A stretch of 39,845 nt of DNA. It comes from Acidimicrobiia bacterium. GTDB lineage: Bacteria > Actinomycetota > Acidimicrobiia > Spongiisociales > Spongiisociaceae. The notes beneath the pieces were generated by a model, which did not search any database, was not told where the DNA came from, and worked only from the letters and a program-made list of their open reading frames with translations. The stretch lies in NCBI GenBank assembly GCA_011523395.1, contig WTGW01000141.1:1-39845 (forward strand), in the 5' to 3' direction. The stretch's first letter is position 1. Each line of letters opens with the position of its first letter. Shown piece by piece: positions 8,269-19,278 of the stretch. The position numbers were made by a program, and so were the translations under genes.

Positions 8269-9051
8269 CTAGGGGGCGGCGAAGGTGAGAGAGGTTTCGC
8301 CGTTGACTCTGACGGTGTAGGTCTGGCCTGGCTCGAGCGAGGTGCCTAGGTCCAGGATGCTGTCTAATTCCAGGCTCCGGTCGGAGCAGTCCATGGCCCA
8401 TGGAGTGGGTACGGGGACCCGGGCGGTGACAGTGACATTGACGATCCTGCCCTCGATGGTGGCCTCTTCGCGGCCGAGTCGGTAGCAGCCGTCGGTGGCG
8501 GCGGCCTGGTAGACGACGCGGACGAGGGGTTGGGTGCCTTCCCAGATCATGTGGGTTCCCACTACGTCGACGGGTTGTTCGACCGGGGCGTTGTCGGATG
8601 GGGTCCATTCGCCGTCGACCATCTCCGGTGGTGGCTCGACCATCACCAGCACCATGTCGACCCTGTCCGGGTTCCCTCGGGTGATCACGTCGTAGGCGGT
8701 GTCGTTGATGAAGGCCAGGCGTCCGTCTGCTTCTTCTATGCGTACTGAGATCGAATAGGTGTTGCGGATGTTGATGGCTCCCCGCGGGTACCGGACTCTG
8801 AAGTCGATGGGGACCTGGCCGGGATCCGTGATGGTCTGGTGGGCGACCAGTTCCGAAGGAGCATCAGCGTAGGACGTGTCGTTGAGGCTGATCTTGACCA
8901 CCGCGCCCGGACTCAAGGGGATGCGCTCGCGGTAGGTGATCGTGCCGCTCACCGACGGCCCGCGAACCAAGAAGAGGAGGATCAGGACCAAGACGATGCC
9001 GCCCCCTGCCACCACAATGGTCTTGCCCCTGCTGCCGCCCATGCTGCTCAT
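8269..9051 (-). CDS. Membrane-anchored YscW/YbaY-like domain protein
   Basis: This 260-residue protein has a short cytoplasmic start, one hydrophobic segment at about residues 11-30 (IVVAGGGIVLVLILLFLV) and a large outer part. Residues ~35-140 match the YscW/YbaY (type III pilotin-like) fold: SGTITYRERIPLSPGAVVKI, then LNDTSYADAPS and a QTITDPGQVPIDF strand. The C-terminal ~110 residues form a second, unassigned beta-rich part with two Cys (DGCYRLGRE and MDCSD) that might pair. It has no lipobox, so it is an anchored rather than lipid-attached protein. In this context it is not part of type III secretion; the domain is widespread as a lone envelope protein. ATGs at 9051 and 9042 are both possible; AAAGG before the first is very close, which slightly favours 9042. 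Confidence 0.7.
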   Translation of the reverse strand: MSSMGGSRGKTIVVAGGGIVLVLILLFLVRGPSVSGTITYRERIPLSPGAVVKISLNDTSYADAPSELVAHQTITDPGQVPIDFRVRYPRGAINIRNTYSISVRIEEADGRLAFINDTAYDVITRGNPDRVDMVLVMVEPPPEMVDGEWTPSDNAPVEQPVDVVGTHMIWEGTQPLVRVVYQAAATDGCYRLGREEATIEGRIVNVTVTARVPVPTPWAMDCSDRSLELDSILDLGTSLEPGQTYTVRVNGETSLTFAAP

Positions 9052-9067
9052 ACCTTTGCTCGATCAA

Positions 9068-9089
9068 CCCGGTCAGGCGCCTGATCGGG
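9068..9089. repeat. 22-base inverted repeat between the YscW-like gene and the RCC1 relic
   Basis: CCCGGTCAGGCGCCTGATCGGG is an almost perfect palindrome (one G-T pair). It sits 17 bases upstream of the YscW-like gene start on the minus strand and downstream of the RCC1-type relic. It could be a terminator of the decayed gene, or an operator. No T-run follows on either strand. Confidence 0.4.
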
Positions 9090-9202
9090 GTTTCATCAGT
9101 TATGACGTGATCGGCGCCGCTGCCGGTTCCCGTTCCCGTGTGTTAGCCAGGATCGACCGAATGATGCGTGCGGGAGTCTCCGGGGGCAGGAGGCGATTGG
9201 GG

Positions 9203-9421
9203 CTAGCTGCCGGCGTGTGCCCAGCGTATCCCTTCGGGCGGTTGCGGCCAGCAGGTGACGGTGTCGTCCGTGGCGACCGCGCACGAGTGCTCGTCGCCGG
9301 TCGCCAGGGCCTTGAAGGTGCCCGCCGGGGCGTCGGTCTGGCCGTTGTTGTTGCCCCAGCAGGTGATGGCCTGGTAGGTGCCGGCCGGGGCGGGGTGTCT
9401 GATGTCCCCGGTCCATGGTCG
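9203..9421 (-). pseudogene. Relic of an RCC1-repeat (beta-propeller) protein gene
   Basis: One minus-strand frame, without a usable start, encodes about 70 residues ending in TAG at 9203-9205. It includes AGTYQAITCWGNNNGQ, APAGTFKALATGDEHSC and AVATDDTVTCW. That is one complete and one partial RCC1/BNR-like repeat of the bacterial secreted type (GxFxA...G..HSCA...DG.V.CWG). Full genes carry seven or more repeats, so this is a fragment. It is not preceded by any remaining propeller sequence; the rest has been deleted or replaced by the vapBC region. Confidence 0.65.
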
Positions 9422-9479
9422 TGTGGAGGATGCATGGGTGCGGTAGGCGGTGTGAAGCTCATCCGGTAGCGGATCAGGG

Positions 9480-9515
9480 CTGACAGCAAGGCATCAATTG
9501 ATGCTATGCTGTCAG
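9480..9515 (+). promoter_or_regulatory. VapBC operator palindrome with embedded promoter
   Basis: A 36-base perfect nested palindrome: CTGACAGC (9480-9487), AAG, then GCATCAATTGATGC (9491-9504), TAT, then GCTGTCAG (9508-9515). The outer 8-base arms and the inner 14-base palindrome share one centre. TATGCT at 9505-9510 is a good -10 candidate and CTGACA at 9480-9485 a possible -35 (19-base spacer). The vapB ATG follows the palindrome directly. This layout fits autorepression by a VapB dimer pair bound over the promoter. Confidence 0.75.
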
Positions 9516-9516
9516 A

Positions 9517-9771
9517 ATGCGGACTACAGTCACACTCGACTCCGACACGGAACAGATCGTCAGGCAGCGCATGACCGAACGTCGGGTCTCGTTCAAGCAG
9601 GCATTGAATGACCTGGTGCGTGAAGGCCGAGGACTTGCTGATGGGCTCCACGAATTCAGAACGACAACTCGGCCGATGGGACGCGCCAGGGTCGACCTCG
9701 ACAAGGCGCTGCGGATCGCCGGCGAACTAGAGGACGGCGACGCGGCGCGGAAACTGGAGACCGGATCCTGA
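9517..9771 (+). CDS. vapB: VapB-type ribbon-helix-helix antitoxin
   Basis: This 84-residue antitoxin would neutralise the VapC nuclease encoded next and repress the operon. Residues 1-40 form the DNA-binding ribbon-helix-helix (MRTTVTLDSDTEQIVRQRM, then RRVSFKQALNDLV). The acidic, Arg-containing C-terminal half is the expected toxin-binding part. The ATG lies two bases after the palindromic operator and six after the -10 box TATGCT, with no Shine-Dalgarno sequence, so the message is probably leaderless. It overlaps vapC by four bases if the toxin starts at CTG 9768. Confidence 0.85.
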   Translation: MRTTVTLDSDTEQIVRQRMTERRVSFKQALNDLVREGRGLADGLHEFRTTTRPMGRARVDLDKALRIAGELEDGDAARKLETGS

Positions 9772-10208
9772 AGCTGGTCGACGCCAATGTCCTGTTGTAC
9801 GCGGTAAACCGAGACGCCCTGCGGCATGCCTCGGCCCGGGGCTGGCTTGACGAGGCGCTCAGCGGCGGCGCTCGGGTGGCATTCTGCTGGGTGGTGCTGC
9901 TGGCGTTCCTGCGGTTGTCCACCAACGGACGGATCTTCGATCAGCCGCTGTCGGCAACCGAGGCGATCACACAAGTGGAGGACTGGCTGGCTCAACCCTC
10001 GGCCGTCGTTGTAGAGCCGACAGCACGCCACCTCGGCATCGTCCAACAACTGCTGGTCCCGCTTGAGACGGGCGGCAATCTCGTCAACGACGCCCATCTG
10101 GCTGCCCTGGCCATCGAGCACCGATGCGCAGTGGTGTCCTACGACACGGACTTTCTGCGCTTCGGCGGTGTGAAGCTGGAGATCCCACCCTCAGTCGATC
10201 CCACGTAG
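9768..10208 (+). CDS. vapC: VapC-type PIN-domain ribonuclease toxin with CTG start
   Basis: This is the toxin of the VapBC pair, a Mg-dependent PIN-domain RNase that typically cleaves tRNA or rRNA. Read from CTG 9768 it has 146 residues and keeps the expected N-terminus (KLVDANVLLYAVNRD) with Asp5. Further acidic residues are Asp108 in NLVNDAHLAALAIEH and Asp126/Asp128 in SYDTDF. The second classical PIN acidic position (near residue 40) is not obvious. No ATG, GTG or TTG precedes Asp5 in this frame. The CTG sits in CTGA, overlapping the vapB stop exactly as ATGA usually does in this family, so a former ATG probably mutated to CTG. A start at TTG 9795 would delete Asp5 and inactivate the enzyme. 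The toxin may be weakly translated through coupling, or silenced. Confidence 0.8.
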   Translation: MKLVDANVLLYAVNRDALRHASARGWLDEALSGGARVAFCWVVLLAFLRLSTNGRIFDQPLSATEAITQVEDWLAQPSAVVVEPTARHLGIVQQLLVPLETGGNLVNDAHLAALAIEHRCAVVSYDTDFLRFGGVKLEIPPSVDPT

Positions 10209-10230
10209 ATCGCGCTGGGTCCCACGCGTC

Positions 10231-10299
10231 GACGACGCTGCCCTCGATGGTGGCATCATGCCGGCCGAGTCGGTAGCAGCCGTCGGTGGCGGCTACCTG
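10231..10299 (-). pseudogene. Fragment of a second YscW-like gene
   Basis: The minus strand encodes ~23 residues (QVAATDGCYRLGRHDATIEG) that match the region around DGCYRLGREEATIEG of the YscW-like protein at 8269-9051. The DNA is nearly identical over about 65 bases (compare 8449-8514). Similarity ends sharply on both sides, between vapC and the CDF gene. It shows that a larger paralogous or duplicated segment was here before vapBC and the CDF gene came to lie next to each other. Confidence 0.6.
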
Positions 10300-10364
10300 G
10301 TGTGGGGTTCTCGATTGGGGCGCGGTGGGGTTGGTTGTGGGCGCGGACGGTCGGGAGCGTTGGT

Positions 10365-11627
<1,263 letters not shown>

Positions 11628-11655
11628 CAGGAATCCTTACGTTGCCCTTTTCGCA

Positions 11656-11694
11656 ATTGAAACTGCTATCGGTCTATCTTGCAAATGTTGGCAA
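11656..11694 (-). promoter_or_regulatory. Promoter and operator-like repeat of the CDF exporter gene
   Basis: On the minus strand TTGCAA (11684-11679) and TTCAAT (11661-11656) are separated by 17 bases and read as -35 and -10 boxes. An inverted repeat, TTGCCAAC/ATTTGCAA (11694-11679), overlaps the -35 box, where a metal-sensing repressor could bind. The repressor class cannot be told from this sequence. Confidence 0.45.
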
Positions 11695-11699
11695 TGATG

Positions 11700-11918
11700 G
11701 AGCCCGGGCACGATCCGGGGGCCTAACGCGCCAAGAAGGACCGCTAGGTAGTCCTTCACCTCGGCGTGGGCCCGCAGGGAGTCGCAGACACCTGTGACTG
11801 TGGGCCGATACTGGTGGGTGAGTTCGGTCAGCCACCCGGGATGGAACGAGCCGGCGGCAACCGGCTCCTCTAGGAGCAGAACCCTGACACCCCGACAGCC
11901 GGGGGAGGCGTCAGGCGT
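11700..11918 (-). other. Start-less open frame, possible gene relic
   Basis: Between the FAD oxidoreductase and the CDF promoter one minus-strand frame is open and reads like protein (for example VLLLEEPVAAGSFHPGWL, then SLRAHAEVKDYLAVLLGALG). No start codon with a ribosome binding site is present, and the frame runs on to a stop at 11637-11639 through the CDF promoter. I do not recognise the family. It may be the tail of a lost gene or chance. Confidence 0.25.
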
Positions 11919-11924
11919 TCCGTC

Positions 11925-13244
11925 TCACTTCAGCCAGTCCTTGAGGCGGTAGTAGGCGCCGGCGAACGGTAGGTACCAGGTCGGCCCGAAGTGACCGGGG
12001 ATGGCCCGGAAGGGTACGTCGGCCCAGGGGTTCTGCGCAGGTTTCCCGAGAATCGTGTTGGCCATCTGATGACCCATGTAGGTGGCCATCTGCACGCCAT
12101 GGCCCGCGTAGGCGACCGAGTAGAGCAGGCCGTCGTGCTCACCCGCATGCGGCATCCGATCCAGCGCGAACCCGACCAGCCCACCCCAGGCGTAGTCGAT
12201 CCTCACGCCGGCCAGTTGCGGATAGACCTTCGCCATGCCCCTCTCGAGGATCTCGGCGCTCTTCTGGTCCGATTCGGGGCTGGAGAGAGCGAAGCGCGCC
12301 CGACCGCCGAACAGCAGCCGGTTGTCGGGGGTGATACGGAAGTAGTAGAGGAGGCTGAGGCTGGTGGAGGCCATGCGCCGGTTCGGGAGGAGCTCCGCGC
12401 AAACGGACTCGCCGAGCGGTTCGGTGACGATTATGAAGCTGCCAACCGGCGCTACCCGCCGCCCTAGCCACGGTACGAGCCTCCCCGTGTAGGCGTTGGT
12501 TGCGACCAGCACCTTGGCGGCTGTGATCCGGCCCCTAGGGGTGTCGACGGTGAATCCGGATGCCCCGGTCCTCCGGATCCCGGTCGCCTCGTTCTGTTCG
12601 TGAACCTCGGCCCCGGCCCGTTCGGCCGCCTCGGCCAGCCCGTTGGCCAATCGCCCGACGTGGAGTCCGGCACCAAGCGGATCGACGATCCCGCCGTGGT
12701 ACAGGTCCGAGCCGATCTCTTCCCGCATGCCCTCCTTGGGAACCAGAACGGTCTTCTGACCTACGACCTCGCGCAACGCCTCCTGGGTCTGTTTGAAGCC
12801 TTCGAAGTGGCTGGGTTTGGCTGCGAGGGTCATCCTCCCGGACCTTTGCCAGGAACAGTCGATGCTTTCCGACTCGATCACCGACTCCACGTAGTCGATT
12901 GCGTGGTTGTAGGCCACGTACATCCGGCGAGCCGCGTCCTCGCCGTAGCGCTTCACCGCCAGGCCGAACGAGATGGTCATGCCGGTCGTGCACATCCCGC
13001 CGTTACGGCCGGAGGCGCCGGATCCGACCACCCCCTTCTCGACTACCGCCACATGGGCGCCGCCCTGAGCCAGGTTGAGCGCCGCTGTGAGACCGGTGAA
13101 GCCCCCTCCTACGACCGCGACATCGACCCGCCGGCTCGGTTCCGTGTTGTCCCGGACCGCGGGCCGCGGCGCGGTGTCCATCCAGTACGGAACGTTGGCG
13201 GCTGTCGAGGCGATCCTGCTCGCCCGCCTCCGGGCTTGGTTCAA
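11925..13244 (-). CDS. DAO-family FAD-dependent oxidoreductase (PuuB-like)
   Basis: This 439-residue flavoenzyme oxidises an amine or amino-acid C-N bond with bound FAD. The dinucleotide-binding motif VVGGGFTG is at residues 44-51 and the second FAD motif GSGASGRNGG at 74-83. The C-terminal GHGVQMATYMG segment contacts the flavin in relatives. Among known enzymes it most resembles gamma-glutamylputrescine oxidoreductase-type proteins (PuuB/OrdL group), but the substrate cannot be read from the sequence. An N-terminal stretch of ~38 residues precedes the Rossmann fold, as in that group. The ATG at 13244 overlaps the stop of the HAD gene by four bases (ATGA), so the two are coupled and may act in one pathway. 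Confidence 0.88.
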   Translation of the reverse strand: MNQARRRASRIASTAANVPYWMDTAPRPAVRDNTEPSRRVDVAVVGGGFTGLTAALNLAQGGAHVAVVEKGVVGSGASGRNGGMCTTGMTISFGLAVKRYGEDAARRMYVAYNHAIDYVESVIESESIDCSWQRSGRMTLAAKPSHFEGFKQTQEALREVVGQKTVLVPKEGMREEIGSDLYHGGIVDPLGAGLHVGRLANGLAEAAERAGAEVHEQNEATGIRRTGASGFTVDTPRGRITAAKVLVATNAYTGRLVPWLGRRVAPVGSFIIVTEPLGESVCAELLPNRRMASTSLSLLYYFRITPDNRLLFGGRARFALSSPESDQKSAEILERGMAKVYPQLAGVRIDYAWGGLVGFALDRMPHAGEHDGLLYSVAYAGHGVQMATYMGHQMANTILGKPAQNPWADVPFRAIPGHFGPTWYLPFAGAYYRLKDWLK

Positions 13245-13945
13245 AGCCCCAATACCGTCAGGACCCCGCTCAGGTCGCCCACCTCGTGGTAGGTCCAGTT
13301 CTCACGCCCTGACGATACGTTGCGCGTGAAGTCCGGATCGATGGACGGGTCGCGATTCACCCACACCTTGTTGTCGATGTGGAGTTCTTCGGCCGGTTGC
13401 ATGTCGTAGCGGATGCTCGAAGAGACGTGCATGACATCGCCGGGACCGCAGTCGAGGGCATCGAACATGTACTCGAACGCCGCATGCCGGGGCTTGTAAG
13501 CGTGAGCCGCGGTCGACGTGAGGAGTTTGTGGAACGGGGCTCCGAGCTTCTCGACGTTCTGTGCCAGCTGAGCCGGATCCGCGTTGGACAGGATTACAAG
13601 CGGGTACGCCTCCGCCAGCTTGGCCAGAGTGGCCGGGACCTCGGGGTAGGGACCCCACGTGGGGACGGCGGCCACCAACGCATCGGCGTACGACGGGCGG
13701 TATTCGAGCCCGTGCTTGGCCATCGCTCGCGCCAGACTGTCCCGAATAACGTTCGGGTAGGGCTTCCATGGCCCCAATGTCTCGTCCACCCTGATGGACG
13801 AGAAGTCCTTGATGAACCGCGACTCGTTCTCCGGAGTGAGGAGGTCCGCCAGGAGGACCTTGGTCGTCTTGGTGATCTCGAAGTTGATCAGAGTCCCGTA
13901 GCAGTCGAACGTGATGTAGCGGGGTTCTGGGTGACGATCAGCCAT
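13241..13945 (-). CDS. Haloacid dehalogenase type II-like hydrolase (HAD superfamily)
   Basis: This 234-residue protein has the HAD motifs: FDCYGTL with the nucleophile Asp14, VILSNADP (motif II Ser/Asn, about residue 127) and AYKPRHAAFEYMF (motif III Lys). These are typical of the L-2-haloacid dehalogenase subgroup, which hydrolyses short 2-haloacids, although many members act on phosphates or unknown substrates. The chosen ATG at 13945 gives the standard N-terminus. The frame extends upstream to 14362, but that part is unlike the family. It is first in a two-gene operon with the FAD oxidoreductase, and divergent from the MATE gene 241 bases away. That pairing suggests degradation of an amine or amino-acid derivative rather than simple dehalogenation. 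Confidence 0.85.
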   Translation of the reverse strand: MADRHPEPRYITFDCYGTLINFEITKTTKVLLADLLTPENESRFIKDFSSIRVDETLGPWKPYPNVIRDSLARAMAKHGLEYRPSYADALVAAVPTWGPYPEVPATLAKLAEAYPLVILSNADPAQLAQNVEKLGAPFHKLLTSTAAHAYKPRHAAFEYMFDALDCGPGDVMHVSSSIRYDMQPAEELHIDNKVWVNRDPSIDPDFTRNVSSGRENWTYHEVGDLSGVLTVLGL

Positions 13946-14186
13946 AAGGGCTCGGTACCTGCCTTCCTTCTGTCGAGCGTGGCGAGGGTCGAAACTTGTG
14001 GTTACCCGGCCACTGAGATATCGGTCGCCACAACGTAGTGGACGGGGGGTGGCCCCGCAACCTGGTGACATGGTTGCCCCAGTGCGCCGGCCCGGGGGGT
14101 CTCGCACCACCCTCGTAGACTGCTCGAGGTAGACCCTATCTCCTGGTCGGACATGTGACCTTCCTTGCCAAGACCCCAGGCTGTCG

Positions 14187-15497
14187 ATGAACCGGCATGA
14201 TCGGTCCATTCTCCGTCTGGCGGTGCCTGCCCTCGGGGCGATGCTGGCCGATCCGCTGGTCAGCCTGGTTGACACTGCTTTCGTCGGACGTCTCGGAGCA
14301 ACACCGCTCGCCGCATTGGGAATCGCGATTGCCATCCTCTCCGTGGGCTTCTGGGTCTTCATCTTCTTCGCCTACGGAATCACTCCTATCGTCTCACGTG
14401 CGATAGGGGAGGGAGACAGTCCAAGGGCTGCCCGCATCATCGGGAGCGGGCTTCTCGCTGCTGCGGGTCTCGGAGTTGTCGTGTCGGTACTCCTGATCCT
14501 GTGTGCGGGGCTGCTGACCGACCTCATGGGCGCCCGTGGGGAGGTTCACGCGCAAGCGACTGCGTACCTTCGAATACGCTCCCTGGCGATTCCGGCTGTT
14601 CTGATCATCCTGCTCGGGCACGGCGCCTTTCGGGGACATCAAGACACACGAACACCGCTGCTCGTCACGATTACGTTCAACTCCGCAAACGTCATCCTCG
14701 ACCCGATCCTCATTTTCTGGGTCGGCTGGGGTCTGGTGGGCGCCGCTATCGCAACCGTGGTCGCTCAGAGCATGGGTGCCATCTGGTTCGTGCGGTTGAT
14801 GCGCAGACGGCTGGGCGCAGAGTTTCGCGGGATTCGATGGGACGAGAGCGTCGGCTTGCTGCGGGCCGGGCGGGACGTGGTAATCCGTTCAGCCTCGATC
14901 GTCATCGCCTACACGGCAGCTGCCCGGGTCGCGGCCGCGCTTGGAGATGCCCAGATCGCGGCGCACCTGGTGGCTGTTCAGATCGTGCTTCTGCTTGGGC
15001 AAGTAGCGGACTCGTTCGCTGTCGCGGGACAAGCTCTCATTGCCGGCTTCAGCGGTGCCCGGCGCGGGAAGGAGGTTCGAGCCGTGTCGATGAGACTTCT
15101 GTTCTGGGGCTTCCTATTGGGTGGGCTGCTCCTCGTCCTGCTCGCCCTTGGCCGGCTCGTGGTTCCGGCCTGGTTCTCAAGTGATCGGGGCGTGGTAGCC
15201 GCCTTGGAGGGGATGTGGCCGGTTCTGGTCGTGATGCTGCCGCTGACCATGCCGATCCAGGTCTGGGAGGGTGTGGTGATGGGCGCAACCGATTTCGGGT
15301 TTCTGGCCCGAGCCCTCCTGACATCGATGATCTCGTCGCTCGTCATGCTGGTCCTCGTCGTTCCCCTGGGTTGGGATCTCTCGGGCGTTTGGTGGGCGCT
15401 GGTGGTCTTCTACGTTGCCCGAGCCCTGCATCTGATCTGGTGGAGTTCGAGGCCTGACTCGCTGTATCGCGGACTGACCCGACTGCGGGCTGGTTGA
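14187..15497 (+). CDS. MATE-family multidrug exporter (DinF-like)
   Basis: A 436-residue integral membrane protein with about 12 helices in two related halves, typical of MATE exporters that expel cationic drugs or toxic metabolites using H+ or Na+. The N-terminus (LAVPALGAMLADPLVSLVDT, then AFVGRLGATPLAALGIA) is the family hallmark of the DinF branch. The ATG at 14187 gives this hallmark directly and no ribosome binding site is obvious. The gene is alone on its strand, divergent from the HAD/FAD pair, with 117 bases to the next start. Substrate unknown. Confidence 0.9.
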   Translation: MNRHDRSILRLAVPALGAMLADPLVSLVDTAFVGRLGATPLAALGIAIAILSVGFWVFIFFAYGITPIVSRAIGEGDSPRAARIIGSGLLAAAGLGVVVSVLLILCAGLLTDLMGARGEVHAQATAYLRIRSLAIPAVLIILLGHGAFRGHQDTRTPLLVTITFNSANVILDPILIFWVGWGLVGAAIATVVAQSMGAIWFVRLMRRRLGAEFRGIRWDESVGLLRAGRDVVIRSASIVIAYTAAARVAAALGDAQIAAHLVAVQIVLLLGQVADSFAVAGQALIAGFSGARRGKEVRAVSMRLLFWGFLLGGLLLVLLALGRLVVPAWFSSDRGVVAALEGMWPVLVVMLPLTMPIQVWEGVVMGATDFGFLARALLTSMISSLVMLVLVVPLGWDLSGVWWALVVFYVARALHLIWWSSRPDSLYRGLTRLRAG

Positions 15498-15614
15498 GCC
15501 TCCTCCTTCCACTTCCGCCACCGCTCAGGAGGATTGTCGACCATTGACAGCCATCGGATCCGCTGGTCTAATCCGGGCTGGCGACAGGCTGCCACACCAA
15601 AGGAGGGACAGGCC

Positions 15615-16031
15615 ATGAGACCACGAAGAGACCTCTTTGTCTACGTGGCGAAGCCGGGGACGCGGGACGAGACGATCGGGTACCTGACCGGGTGGCTCGA
15701 GTCGCTTGCCGGGCATCCCGGTTTCCTCGGAGGTTCGGTGCTCGTCGAGGAGGCAGAGGAGCTGCTCCCCGATACCATGGTCGTGATCATGGACTTCGAG
15801 TCCGGTGATGCGGCCCGCGCCCTCTGGCCGAAGATCGAGAACACGATCAACCCCCTCTACCCGGACGACAAGTCGGACCGTTCCCCCGACCAGGGACCGG
15901 CCTTCTTCGATGACACGGCGGAGCGTGTGGCGGCCGGAGAGCCTTCCGGGCTCCGATTCACCCGAGGAGACGGACGTGTTGCTCGCATGCTCCACATCCA
16001 CGCTGAAGTGGCGAGTGAAGTCTCCGCCTGA
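15615..16031 (+). CDS. Small protein with probable dimeric alpha/beta-barrel (ABM-like) fold
   Basis: This 138-residue protein begins RRDLFVYVAKPGTRDETIGY and continues with PGFLGGSVLVEE and DTMVVIMDFESGDAARAL. That strand-helix-strand pattern fits the antibiotic biosynthesis monooxygenase/ferredoxin-like group, but no catalytic residue can be named and I would leave it hypothetical. The ATG at 15615 has a very strong AAAGGAGG eight bases upstream, so the longer reading from TTG 15534 is wrong. It ends 14 bases before the sortilin-like gene and probably forms an operon with it and the amidase. Confidence 0.75.
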   Translation: MRPRRDLFVYVAKPGTRDETIGYLTGWLESLAGHPGFLGGSVLVEEAEELLPDTMVVIMDFESGDAARALWPKIENTINPLYPDDKSDRSPDQGPAFFDDTAERVAAGEPSGLRFTRGDGRVARMLHIHAEVASEVSA

Positions 16032-16045
16032 GTGACTCACATCCC

Positions 16046-19267
<3,222 letters not shown>

Positions 19268-19278
19268 GGTCGGCTTCC

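Noticed and set aside
9100-9651. 183-codon minus-strand frame across vapB and the RCC1 relic
   Set aside because: It overlaps vapB and its operator and has no family features; the RCC1 similarity is in a different frame.
13946-14362. Upstream extension of the HAD hydrolase
   Set aside because: The family N-terminus begins at ATG 13945; the extension is Arg/Pro-rich and overlaps the divergent MATE gene.
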